Source of the DNA: an uncultured Opitutia bacterium
Lineage (GTDB): Bacteria; Verrucomicrobiota; Verrucomicrobiia; Opitutales; UBA953
Direction of reading: 5' to 3'
Length of the DNA stretch: 12,464 nt
NCBI GenBank assembly: GCA_903957465.1
Contig: CAJBPJ010000264.1
Span: 1-12,464, forward strand
This document shows positions 1 through 5,826 of the stretch, in pieces; position 1 is the first letter of the stretch; every line of letters starts with the position of its first letter. Under the pieces are notes generated by a model. That model ran no database searches, was not told where the DNA came from, and saw only the letters and a program-made list of their open reading frames with translations. The position numbers and the translations under genes were made by a program.

Positions 1-7
1 CCGAAGA

Positions 8-568
8 TTAGAAACCAGCGCGAACCGAGAAGACGGTGCCGCGGTCCTTGTCGTTAGCTTCCGAGTCAGGCTTTACGAGGCCGACAGCAACTGCGAACGT
101 CTTGTTCACGTTGTAAGCGAGTTCGACGTAAGTGAGGGTCTTAGCATTGTCACCAGTGGTTCCACCGAAGCTGAAGTCAGAGCCAGTTTGGGAGCTCAAG
201 GTACCAGCGTAGCCAAGCGAGATTTCGAGGCCTTGATAGACTTCGTTCCATTGGCGACGGAGCACAACCGAGTAAACGGTTGCATCATAAGCGGTTTGGC
301 TGACACCAACGGTGGCATCGATACCATTGGTCACATTCTTAAAGATGTAACCGATATTGATTTGGCTGTCTGCGCCTTCAGTCTCGTTGTCATTGCTGGT
401 AACAGCGCCGACGACGAAGTTCGTGTCCTTCAAGGTCGCCTGAATAGCGACAGTGTTCTGGCGCTGGTGACGGCTGACGGACAGCAGATCGTAGTTAAGT
501 CCTGAAGCAGGTGCAGTCTGGGCAGACGCAGCAGCAACGAGAGCGAGGAGGGGGAGGGTGTGTTTCAT
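8..568 (-). CDS. Small secreted outer-membrane beta-barrel protein (porin-like), copy 1
   Basis: This gene encodes 186 residues from the ATG at 568. An upstream ATG at 613 is in frame, but starting at 568 places a clean signal peptide (MKHTLPLLALVAAASAQ, cleavage near Ala-Ser-Ala) at the N-terminus. The mature part of about 169 residues is a series of short alternating polar/hydrophobic stretches separated by Gly/Asn/Asp-rich turns, roughly eight strands. It ends in Arg-Ala-Gly-Phe, and a terminal Phe is the usual recognition signal for outer-membrane barrel assembly. It is therefore probably a small OmpX/OmpW-size barrel; the exact family and any substrate cannot be told. The next gene upstream (717-1298) is a paralogue with a near-identical signal peptide. 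There is no Shine-Dalgarno before the ATG. The stop codon lies in a hairpin arm cut by the window edge. Secretion is fairly sure; barrel fold is an inference from pattern. Confidence 0.75.
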   Translation of the reverse strand: MKHTLPLLALVAAASAQTAPASGLNYDLLSVSRHQRQNTVAIQATLKDTNFVVGAVTSNDNETEGADSQINIGYIFKNVTNGIDATVGVSQTAYDATVYSVVLRRQWNEVYQGLEISLGYAGTLSSQTGSDFSFGGTTGDNAKTLTYVELAYNVNKTFAVAVGLVKPDSEANDKDRGTVFSVRAGF

Positions 569-587
569 AGGTAGGTAAGGTCTTTTT

Positions 588-658
588 GGTATTACTATAC
601 CCTTACAGTGCAAGTCTAAGTTTTAACCCCCTATTTCTAGACCTACCTTTAAAATAGG
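588..658 (-). promoter_or_regulatory. Putative promoter/operator region of the copy 1 beta-barrel gene
   Basis: Read on the minus strand, TATAGT at 599-594 is a good -10 candidate and would give a leader of about 20 nt before the ATG at 568. It sits in a small inverted repeat (GGTAT-N4-ATACC, 588-601). Further upstream is a 7-bp inverted repeat, CCTATTT (630-636) and AAATAGG (652-658), with a 15-nt spacer, placed just above where a -35 element would lie. No convincing -35 is seen. The assignment rests on position and match only. Confidence 0.3.
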
Positions 659-661
659 CAC

Positions 662-689
662 AAAAAAGGCCCCGGTTTCCCGGGGCCTT
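662..689 (-). terminator. Rho-independent terminator of the copy 2 beta-barrel gene
   Basis: The stem GGCCCCGG (668-675) pairs exactly with CCGGGGCC (680-687) around a 4-nt loop, extended by two A-T pairs. On the minus strand it is followed by six T (667-662). It lies 28 nt past the stop codon of the gene at 717-1298, so it ends that transcript before the next beta-barrel gene. Confidence 0.9.
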
Positions 690-704
690 GTTTAGGTTAA
701 GATC

Positions 705-720
705 CTAATCCGAAGATTAG
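705..720 (-). repeat. Hairpin with UUCG tetraloop overlapping the stop codon
   Basis: On the minus strand the sequence is CTAATC-TTCG-GATTAG, a perfect 6-bp stem closed by C-G around a UUCG loop, a very stable RNA tetraloop type. The left arm contains the TAA stop codon (719-717) of the beta-barrel gene. The same stop-plus-loop sequence occurs at the end of the neighbouring paralogue (window positions 1-13), where the far arm is cut off by the window edge. It may stabilise the mRNA 3' end or affect termination. Confidence 0.7.
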
Positions 721-1298
721 AAGTTATAACCGACACCGATCGACGTGGTGTCGAAACCTGGGCGATAGTTATAATTACTCTCGCTGGAGTATGATGCGTT
801 GAGCGACAGACCCTTAACCATGAAGCCAAGGTTGTAGCTAGCTGACAGAGTCAGAGTGTCGGCACCGAGGTAAGGATTGCCAGCTGCAAATGGTCCTGCA
901 GCCGATCCATTACCGGTGTGAGCGTAACTAAGACCAACTTCCAGTCCGCCACCAATTAAACTGCGGAAGCCGGCGCCAAGAGTCTTGTAACCAACTTCAA
1001 GATTCAGATCTGTAGCCACACCGAGGACAGCGGGAAGGGAGTAAGCGAAGCCAAGGACAGCGGAACTGTCGTCAAAGACGCCTTCTTCGAGATCAAGCGT
1101 TCGGGCTGTGACGTAGAGACCACCGCCAATTTTTGCCTGAGCAAAAACCGACATGCCGCTGAACTCAGTTGTGCTCTGGTTTACCCAGGAGGCGACAACG
1201 CGGTTGTACGAGAGTGATTGCTTAGCAGCAGGAGCGACCTGAGCGGACGCAGCTGCAGCGAGGGCAGTGAGGGTTAGGACAGGGAGGGTATGTTTCAT
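717..1298 (-). CDS. Small secreted outer-membrane beta-barrel protein (porin-like), copy 2
   Basis: This gene encodes 193 residues from the ATG at 1298. An in-frame ATG at 1337 would add 13 residues ahead of the signal peptide and is less likely. Residues 1-20 form a signal peptide (MKHTLPVLTLTALAAAASAQ) closely matching that of the downstream gene, while the mature parts are only weakly alike. The body consists of alternating hydrophobic/polar segments rich in Gly, Ser, Tyr and Asn, consistent with about eight to ten short beta strands, and it ends in Val-Gly-Tyr-Asn-Phe. It is likely a small outer-membrane barrel acting in adhesion, permeability or envelope stability; the role is unknown. 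It has no Shine-Dalgarno. A terminator at 662-689 separates it from copy 1, so the two genes are probably transcribed independently rather than as one operon. Confidence 0.75.
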   Translation of the reverse strand: MKHTLPVLTLTALAAAASAQVAPAAKQSLSYNRVVASWVNQSTTEFSGMSVFAQAKIGGGLYVTARTLDLEEGVFDDSSAVLGFAYSLPAVLGVATDLNLEVGYKTLGAGFRSLIGGGLEVGLSYAHTGNGSAAGPFAAGNPYLGADTLTLSASYNLGFMVKGLSLNASYSSESNYNYRPGFDTTSIGVGYNF

Positions 1299-1361
1299 AG
1301 CGGAGTGTTTTTTTGTGAATAAGTAGCCACGAAGCAAGCCCTTTTAACTCTAATTAGTAGC

Positions 1362-1391
1362 CTAAAACGGCATATTTAAGCCCCAACTCAA
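1362..1391 (-). promoter_or_regulatory. Weak promoter candidate of the copy 2 beta-barrel gene
   Basis: On the minus strand TTGAGT (1391-1386) is followed after 18 nt by TTTTAGG (from 1367). This matches the layout TTGACA-N18-TTTTAGG in front of rpmJ in this window. The -10 part is far from the standard consensus, so this is only a candidate. It would give a leader of about 55 nt. Confidence 0.25.
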
Positions 1392-1489
1392 AGCAAATCC
1401 CTGATTAAGGCTCGAAAGTCCACTTTAAATCATGACCCTGTATTATCTTAGTTTAGTGTGAATAAGCCGGTATCATTGGCTTGAAGTAC

Positions 1490-1516
1490 AAAAAACCCGC
1501 TTAAAAGCGGGTTTTG
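1490..1516 (-). terminator. Rho-independent terminator after rpmE2
   Basis: AAAACCCGC (1492-1500) pairs perfectly with GCGGGTTTT (1507-1515) around a 6-nt loop. On the minus strand the stem is followed by a T run (1495-1490). It lies about 27 nt past the L31 stop codon and closes the rpmJ-rpmE2 unit. The A/T flanks on both sides could also make it work on the other strand, but no plus-strand gene ends here. Confidence 0.9.
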
Positions 1517-1542
1517 ACCAACTAGGTTAACTAATTGTCGAT

Positions 1543-1788
1543 TTACCGACGAGCCGTGAACTTCTTGTTGAACTTGTCCACGCGGCCTGCGGTGTCGACG
1601 AAGCGCTTCTCGCCCGTGTATGCAGGGTGCGAAGCAGCTGTCACTTCGCGACGGATAACAAAGTGCTCAACACCACCAATGACTTTGGTCTCTTTCGATC
1701 GCAGGGTCGAATGGGTCGGGTACTCGTGTCCGGTCGACACGTCGATGAATACCACTGGATGGTACTCGGGATGTCCTTCTTTCTTCAT
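1543..1788 (-). CDS. rpmE2: 50S ribosomal protein L31 type B
   Basis: This 81-residue protein has the bL31 type B pattern: N-terminal HPEYHPVVFIDVSTG, central HFVIRREVTAASHPAYTG and C-terminal RVDKFNKKF. It belongs to the large ribosomal subunit and bridges it to the small subunit. It has no cysteine at all, so it is the zinc-free (C-) form; the zinc-binding form carries a CxxC pair. In several bacteria the C- form replaces the zinc form when zinc is short. It follows rpmJ by 18 nt on the same strand and shares the terminator at 1490-1516, so the two are probably one transcript. No clear Shine-Dalgarno precedes the ATG; the upstream bases are CACGACT, similar to CACGACC before rpmJ. Confidence 0.95.
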   Translation of the reverse strand: MKKEGHPEYHPVVFIDVSTGHEYPTHSTLRSKETKVIGGVEHFVIRREVTAASHPAYTGEKRFVDTAGRVDKFNKKFTARR

Positions 1789-1806
1789 AGTCGTGAAGTA
1801 AGGGGA

Positions 1807-1932
1807 TTAACCTTGGCGCGCCTTGTAGCGCGGGTTGGTTTTGTTAATGACGTAAACGCGGCCCTTACGACGAACAACCTGACAATCAGGGTGGCGGCGC
1901 TTGAGCGACTTGAGGGAGGAGGAGACTTTCAT
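1807..1932 (-). CDS. rpmJ: 50S ribosomal protein L36 (zinc-free, type B-like)
   Basis: This short gene encodes 41 residues from the ATG at 1932 to the TAA at 1807. The start MKVSSSLKSLKRRHPDCQVV and the later RRKGRVYVINKTNPRYKARQ match bL36 of the YkgO/type B kind. L36 is a small protein of the large ribosomal subunit. Zinc-form L36 has three Cys and a His as ligands; here only Cys17 remains, with Asn30 at the place of a usual Cys, so zinc binding is not expected. It precedes rpmE2 by 18 nt, the same pairing as ykgO-ykgM in E. coli, which is under the zinc repressor Zur. No obvious A/T-rich Zur palindrome was seen upstream, so these may be the constitutive copies. Confidence 0.95.
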   Translation of the reverse strand: MKVSSSLKSLKRRHPDCQVVRRKGRVYVINKTNPRYKARQG

Positions 1933-1969
1933 GGTCGTGTAGGGCTGCCATAACCAACGGCAGGTCGGC

Positions 1970-1999
1970 CTAAAAAGCGGTCTCTCAGGATAATGTCAA
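1970..1999 (-). promoter_or_regulatory. Promoter candidate for rpmJ-rpmE2
   Basis: On the minus strand a perfect -35 hexamer TTGACA (1999-1994) is followed 18 nt later by TTTTAG (1975-1970), a poor -10. This gives a leader of about 30 nt before the rpmJ ATG. The -35 match is strong; the -10 is the weak part. Confidence 0.4.
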
Positions 2000-2065
2000 C
2001 GGACAATCCAACAGAAATTCGTATTCCCCTTCCCTCCCCCGCCCCCACAGCCTATCCCTATCTTC

Positions 2066-2569
2066 ATGCCCGCCCTTATCCGAGCCGCCCTGGCCAAGGA
2101 CATTCCTGCGATTAACCGCATTTACGGGCATTACGTCGAAACCTGCACCTGCACGTGGGAAGAACACGAAAAAGAACTCCTTTCAACCAAAGCACTCGAA
2201 CGTCGAAACCCGAGACACCCACTTCTCGTAGCCGAAGTCGAGGGCGAAGTCGTGGCCTGGGGGGCCCTATCCGCCTACAGCTTACGCTCAGGTTGGCACC
2301 CGACCGTTGAAGATTCTATTTTTGTACACGCAAAGCATCAGGGCAAAGGACTCGGGCGACAAATGCTCACCGCCCTGGTGGATCAAGCGCAGTTGTTAAA
2401 ATACCAATCCGTTATTGCACGCATATCCGGCGATCAACCCGCCAGCCTCGGCCTGCACCATGCGCTGGGTTTTAAAGAGGTCGGACGCATCCATGCCGCT
2501 GGTAAAAAATTTGGTCAGCAACTCGACTGCGTTTACCTCCAACTTCAACTCGCAGAGCCGAAGCCTTGA
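2066..2569 (+). CDS. GNAT N-acetyltransferase, phosphinothricin acetyltransferase-like
   Basis: This 167-residue protein is a single GNAT domain that moves an acetyl group from acetyl-CoA to an amine. The acetyl-CoA pyrophosphate loop is visible as HQGKGLGRQML (residues 91-101, the Q/RxxGxG/A motif), preceded by the strand VEDSIFVH. The C-terminal segment with LHHALGFKEVG (130-140) and a following Gly-Lys-Lys-Phe-Gly is typical of the PAT/Bar/MnaT branch, and the length fits that family. Members acetylate phosphinothricin, methionine sulfoximine/sulfone or other amines; the substrate here cannot be told and drug resistance should not be assumed. The start has no Shine-Dalgarno; the leader (about 2025-2065) is nearly all C and T. 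It is flanked by divergent rpmJ and a downstream tRNA and looks monocistronic. Confidence 0.88.
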   Translation: MPALIRAALAKDIPAINRIYGHYVETCTCTWEEHEKELLSTKALERRNPRHPLLVAEVEGEVVAWGALSAYSLRSGWHPTVEDSIFVHAKHQGKGLGRQMLTALVDQAQLLKYQSVIARISGDQPASLGLHHALGFKEVGRIHAAGKKFGQQLDCVYLQLQLAEPKP

Positions 2570-2594
2570 CACGCTCGCACGCTAACCTTTTCTC
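2566..2594 (+). promoter_or_regulatory. Promoter candidate for tRNA-Leu
   Basis: A perfect -35 TTGACA (2566-2571) overlaps the stop codon of the acetyltransferase gene. At 16-18 nt spacing the -10 region is T-rich (TTTTCTCA) and a weak match. The spacing to the tRNA 5' end at 2611 is right for a tRNA promoter with a short leader. Confidence 0.4.
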
Positions 2595-2610
2595 AAATCT
2601 CCGACGGATC

Positions 2611-2695
2611 GCTCAGGTGGTGGAATGGCAGACACGCTAGATTCAGGTTCTAGTGCCGATGAGGCGTAAGGGTTCAAGTCCCTTCCTGAGCACCA
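2611..2695 (+). tRNA. tRNA-Leu (anticodon CAG)
   Basis: The full cloverleaf can be folded by eye. The acceptor stem GCTCAGG (2611-2617) pairs with CCTGAGC (2685-2691), followed by A and an encoded CCA end (2693-2695). The anticodon stem CTAGA/TCTAG (2637-2641, 2649-2653) carries the loop TTCAGGT with anticodon CAG at 2644-2646, reading CUG codons. A long class II variable arm (about 2654-2667) fits leucine. The T arm is AAGGG-TTCAAGT-CCCTT (2668-2684). A terminator follows at once. Confidence 0.98.
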
Positions 2696-2704
2696 CGGAA
2701 TACA

Positions 2705-2733
2705 AAAAGGCCGACTCTTTGAGTCGGCCTTTT
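2705..2733. terminator. Bidirectional rho-independent terminator
   Basis: A perfect 13-bp stem (AAAAGGCCGACTC, 2705-2717, with GAGTCGGCCTTTT, 2721-2733) closes a 3-nt loop. A run of A before and T after makes it active on both strands. It ends the tRNA-Leu transcript on the plus strand and the secreted-protein gene (stop at 2754) on the minus strand. Confidence 0.92.
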
Positions 2734-2753
2734 GCTTAAACGCTCGGGAAAAC

Positions 2754-3686
2754 TTATTTGCCCGTAACAGGACAGGAGCCCGCTCGTTTCTTTTTCCATT
2801 CCTGCATCCGCTCGCGAGCCTTATCGAGCTCGACCACGAGTGCACTCGATTGCGCCGACCAGCTTAACGTCATGCCAGATCCAGAAGTTGTCGCCGAGAG
2901 ACTCTCCATCCACGTGGCGAAGTTTTCACCGCGTGAACCCATAAATGCTTTGGCACCTTCAACCATTTGCACAGCTGCCTGGGCAGCCGCTGCGTCCGCC
3001 ATCGTCATCTTAGCATTCAGAGACAAAACACCACTGGACTCAGACAAAGCCATCCCCATCGAATTTAACTGAGCGGCCATGCGCCCCGCACGCGGATTTG
3101 CGACGCGGCACGCCTGCACATCTGCACCCATCAAAAACAACGGGGCCACACCGGCGACTGCGCTGACTTCTTGAGGAATGCTTGCAACCACGGCGGCGTT
3201 GTCGAGCGCTGCACAGGTTTTAGAAACATCGGCTGTACTCATTGCTAAAACAACAACACCCGCAGAAGGGAAAGCAACCGTCAGACGACATTGCATTGGG
3301 TCGCAGGCAAAGCCAAGAACCGGTACACCGTCGACAACATCCGGCTCCGCGCCCTTCGACTTCAAGTACTCGCCTACCTTTAAATTATTACCGCGGTGGC
3401 GAATAATGGCGACCGCTTGGCGCTCAGCGCCCGTGCCATAAGCCGTAAATGATAGTAAGTCGCGACGGCCGTCAAAGCCTACTGCCTCCGTAAAAGCTTT
3501 GATTGCTGGCACAGGACACGTCCGATCATCCGTAATACCTAAGACCTTATTACCGACAACTGAGTTACGAGCCGCATCGTAATCAACATGCATGAACCAT
3601 TTGGCGTCGGCAGTTAAATCTGTGCCGCGAAAAGGACCTGCCAACAACGCTAATGGCAAGACAAGGAATCCGATGGTGAACTTCAT
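2754..3686 (-). CDS. Secreted protein of unknown function with six cysteines
   Basis: This 310-residue protein starts with a signal peptide (MKFTIGFLVLPLALLAG, cut near residues 17-21) and is followed by LTADAKWFMHVDYDAAR (24-40). That opening resembles uncharacterised exported proteins I associate with Planctomycetes and Verrucomicrobia, though I cannot name a family. The mature part has six cysteines (57, 128, 133, 158, 193, 305), enough for three disulfides. Several segments alternate beta-like stretches (for example 142-149 and 218-226) with Ala-rich probable helices (229-250, 283-300). The C-terminus is a charged helix ending in WKKKRAGSCPVTGK. There are no catalytic motifs I recognise. 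The gene is alone on its strand, diverges from the histidine kinase (94 nt between starts), and uses the terminator shared with tRNA-Leu. Export is likely; function is unknown. Confidence 0.7.
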   Translation of the reverse strand: MKFTIGFLVLPLALLAGPFRGTDLTADAKWFMHVDYDAARNSVVGNKVLGITDDRTCPVPAIKAFTEAVGFDGRRDLLSFTAYGTGAERQAVAIIRHRGNNLKVGEYLKSKGAEPDVVDGVPVLGFACDPMQCRLTVAFPSAGVVVLAMSTADVSKTCAALDNAAVVASIPQEVSAVAGVAPLFLMGADVQACRVANPRAGRMAAQLNSMGMALSESSGVLSLNAKMTMADAAAAQAAVQMVEGAKAFMGSRGENFATWMESLSATTSGSGMTLSWSAQSSALVVELDKARERMQEWKKKRAGSCPVTGK

Positions 3687-3742
3687 AATGAGATGCAGGA
3701 TACACCAAGCCGGAGCGACGCAAGCCTAAGAAATAAGGTCTT

Positions 3743-3748
3743 ATACTT
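3743..3748 (+). promoter_or_regulatory. -10 candidate for the kinase operon
   Basis: TATACT at 3743-3748 is a 5/6 match to the -10 consensus. It would start transcription near 3755, about 26 nt before the TTG start. No good -35 is visible at the right distance, so control by an activator is possible. On the opposite strand the overlapping TATAAG could serve the divergent secreted-protein gene. Confidence 0.35.
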
Positions 3749-3780
3749 AAGGAAGGGGTTCCGTAGACAATCCACTACGT

Positions 3781-5532
3781 TTGAAGCAGAACGACTCCAT
3801 GCCCCCGAGGTCGCACCATCCAGTTAGACAACATCACTGGGTAGGGTTGGCACACTTTAGCCATGAAGTGCGCAACCATTTAAACGGCATCCTGGGTTTA
3901 GCCGCATTACTTAAAGAAAACAACCCGCCCGAAAAACAAAGAGAAATTGCGCGTAGGATCGAGAGCGGCGGCAAAGCACTACTAACAGTCGTGAATAATC
4001 TATTAGCTGCGAATCATCCCAAGAAGAAGTCGCTTAGTTCAACCAGTAGCTTTAACCCTGCAGAACTCACTGAGGACGTTGCTGCAATGTTAAGTCCTTC
4101 CGCCGAAGTCCAGGGAATCGAACTTATCTGCACGACGAATTCATTCACAGTCGGCAATGTGCACGGCGACGCTTCAGGCTTCCGCCAACTGGTTACAAAC
4201 CTCATTACCAACGCCATAAAATTTACGAAACACGGCCACATCGTTGTTTCCCTTGAAGGAAAACGTATCGGCTCGATTGCACAGCTGCACCTTGAAGTCA
4301 CCGACACGGGGATTGGCATAAGCCACGCCCATCAGAAACAGATTTTTCAACCGTTTGTACAACTAGCCGCAGGTAAAAAAAGTCAGGTGGTAGGATCGGG
4401 CCTCGGACTTGCTATCGTCCAAAAAATAACTCGTTCACTGAGCGGAGAGTTAACCCTGAAGAGCCGTTTAGGCCATGGAAGCACCTTCGGGATCGAACTA
4501 ACACTACCAACGGCACCTTTTGAAAAGATATTCCCCTCTTTCACCCGGCCCTGCCTCATCATCGGAGGACTCGCGCCCCAACGCCGCTGGCTCTCACAAA
4601 TGCTCTCTGATTGGGGCGCACCCTGTAGCGAAACCGATTTAAGACTCGTCGGAGGTGCCATTAAAAAAATCCGGCAACAGACAGGGCAGCAACCCCTGCT
4701 ATTTATAGATATCCCAAACGGAAGCACCGTCATCCCCCAACTCAGCAACGACACCATCCTGATTCGAAATCTCAGCTGGAACCTTTCTCGACATACCGCA
4801 GTCACCAAGCCCCTAACTGCCCGAAATTTATTTGAGGCCATCGGTAACCCTAACGCGAAAAACCGACGTACAAAAATTGTCTCACGACACGTACTTTTAG
4901 TTGAAGATCACATTGTTAACCAAGAAATCATCGCGGCATTTCTCCAGCGCAACGGACACCGAGTGGATGTTGTACCAACCGCACGGGCGGCACTTATTCG
5001 GCTCAAAACCCAACGCTATGATGTCACACTTATAGATATTGGGCTCCCTGACATGAGCGGACTTACCCTTGCCCGTAACTTGCAGAGACAAAAGCCACAC
5101 CTCCCCCTCGTTGCACTCAGCGGTAGCCAAAGCCCTTCACTAAAGGAGCGCTGTCGACGTGCTGGATTCGCCACCCAACTGACGAAGCCATACCACCCAC
5201 TCCACTTAATCGAAACCTTAGAACAAATTATACAAGAGGCTGAAGAAAATCATGCCGACCAACAACGTGCCTGTGTCCTTTTATTAAAAAGATTAAGCCA
5301 AGAAGGCGTTTTATTGGAAAAGGCCTATCAAACGGGGCAGGCGGAGGTGATTGCGTCCGCTGTGCATGCTTTGCGCGGAGCCTTGGCTATGGCGGGCTTA
5401 CGGAGCTGGACCCAGCGTGCAGAGAAAATTGAGCAGTTAGCAGCAGCCAATAATACTCGGACGGCCCTGAAAAAACTCCGAAAATTCATCAGTGACTTGC
5501 GCCGGTTCGCTCAAAGTGTAAGTTCTTCGTGA
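3781..5532 (+). CDS. Soluble hybrid histidine kinase (HisKA-HATPase-REC-like-REC-HPt)
   Basis: This 583-residue kinase starts at TTG 3781; an ATG at 3799 (residue 7) is equally possible because neither has a Shine-Dalgarno. Domains in order: HisKA at 20-75 with phospho-acceptor His28 in HFSHEVRN; HATPase at 130-245 with N-box Asn140/Asn144, G1 box DTGIGI (175-180) and G2 box GSGLGL (205-210); a degenerate receiver at about 256-355 (LLFIDIP with Asp310, but no acidic pair); a full receiver at 369-485 with Glu375/Asp376, phospho-acceptor Asp419, Ser447 and Lys469; and an HPt domain at about 495-580 with His529 in HALRG. All parts of a phosphorelay are thus in one chain. There are no membrane segments and no sensor domain: only about 20 residues precede the H-box. 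The input must come from a partner or cofactor. clpS follows 6 nt downstream. No DNA-binding regulator lies nearby. Confidence 0.93.
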   Translation: MKQNDSMPPRSHHPVRQHHWVGLAHFSHEVRNHLNGILGLAALLKENNPPEKQREIARRIESGGKALLTVVNNLLAANHPKKKSLSSTSSFNPAELTEDVAAMLSPSAEVQGIELICTTNSFTVGNVHGDASGFRQLVTNLITNAIKFTKHGHIVVSLEGKRIGSIAQLHLEVTDTGIGISHAHQKQIFQPFVQLAAGKKSQVVGSGLGLAIVQKITRSLSGELTLKSRLGHGSTFGIELTLPTAPFEKIFPSFTRPCLIIGGLAPQRRWLSQMLSDWGAPCSETDLRLVGGAIKKIRQQTGQQPLLFIDIPNGSTVIPQLSNDTILIRNLSWNLSRHTAVTKPLTARNLFEAIGNPNAKNRRTKIVSRHVLLVEDHIVNQEIIAAFLQRNGHRVDVVPTARAALIRLKTQRYDVTLIDIGLPDMSGLTLARNLQRQKPHLPLVALSGSQSPSLKERCRRAGFATQLTKPYHPLHLIETLEQIIQEAEENHADQQRACVLLLKRLSQEGVLLEKAYQTGQAEVIASAVHALRGALAMAGLRSWTQRAEKIEQLAAANNTRTALKKLRKFISDLRRFAQSVSSS

Positions 5533-5538
5533 TTCACT

Positions 5539-5826
5539 GTGGCAAAGACTAAAGCCAACCCGAAACCTAAATCCTCGACGCGCACGAAGCTCGAGACGCG
5601 TTGGTGCGTGGTCGTGGCTAATGATCCCGTTAACACAATGAATTATGTCACTGCGTGTTTCATCCGCGTACTCCAAGTCAAACGTCCAGAAGCTGAACGC
5701 TTAATGCTCGAAGTGCACCACGAGGGTCGCTCCATTGTTTGGACGGGTGGTCGCGAACGCGCCGAAAGTCTCGTACTCCAACTGCAACAGTGGCACTTAC
5801 GTGCATCGCTCGAAACCGGTGCCTAA
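5539..5826 (+). CDS. clpS: ATP-dependent Clp protease adaptor ClpS
   Basis: This 95-residue protein starts at GTG 5539. ClpS binds proteins bearing N-terminal destabilising residues and hands them to the ClpA/ClpC unfoldase for degradation by ClpP. The core runs from residue 21 to 90: WCVVVANDPVNTMNYV has the Asn28-Asp29 pair that grips the substrate N-terminal amine, with Met34, and LMLEVHHEG (55-63) has the Met and His residues of the same pocket. The Lys/Thr/Ser-rich first 20 residues form the flexible N-terminal extension expected for ClpS. The gene starts 6 nt after the hybrid kinase stop codon and overlaps the next gene by 8 nt, so the three are almost surely co-transcribed. clpS usually sits beside clpA or, in actinobacteria, DUF2017; the kinase partner is unusual. 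Confidence 0.93.
   Translation: MAKTKANPKPKSSTRTKLETRWCVVVANDPVNTMNYVTACFIRVLQVKRPEAERLMLEVHHEGRSIVWTGGRERAESLVLQLQQWHLRASLETGA

Noticed and set aside
188..505. Plus-strand open frame inside the copy 1 beta-barrel gene
   Set aside because: The minus-strand gene has a signal peptide and barrel-like ending; the plus frame has no start context or recognisable features.
1970..1999. Zur operator in front of rpmJ-rpmE2
   Set aside because: No A/T-rich palindrome of the expected kind was found between 1933 and 2065.
2611..2695. tRNA-Leu as an integration site for a mobile element
   Set aside because: No integrase gene and no repeat of the tRNA 3' end was seen in the window.
2582..2845. Minus-strand open frame spanning the tRNA and terminator
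   Set aside because: It crosses a certain tRNA gene and a terminator and overlaps the 3' end of a real gene in another frame.
4383..4841. Minus-strand open frame in the histidine kinase gene
   Set aside because: It overlaps the conserved G2 box and receiver-like region of a clear kinase.
5735..5818. Longer start for the DUF2017-like gene inside clpS
   Set aside because: It would overlap most of the clpS C-terminal half and add residues unlike the family opening; GTG 5819 gives the expected N-terminus.
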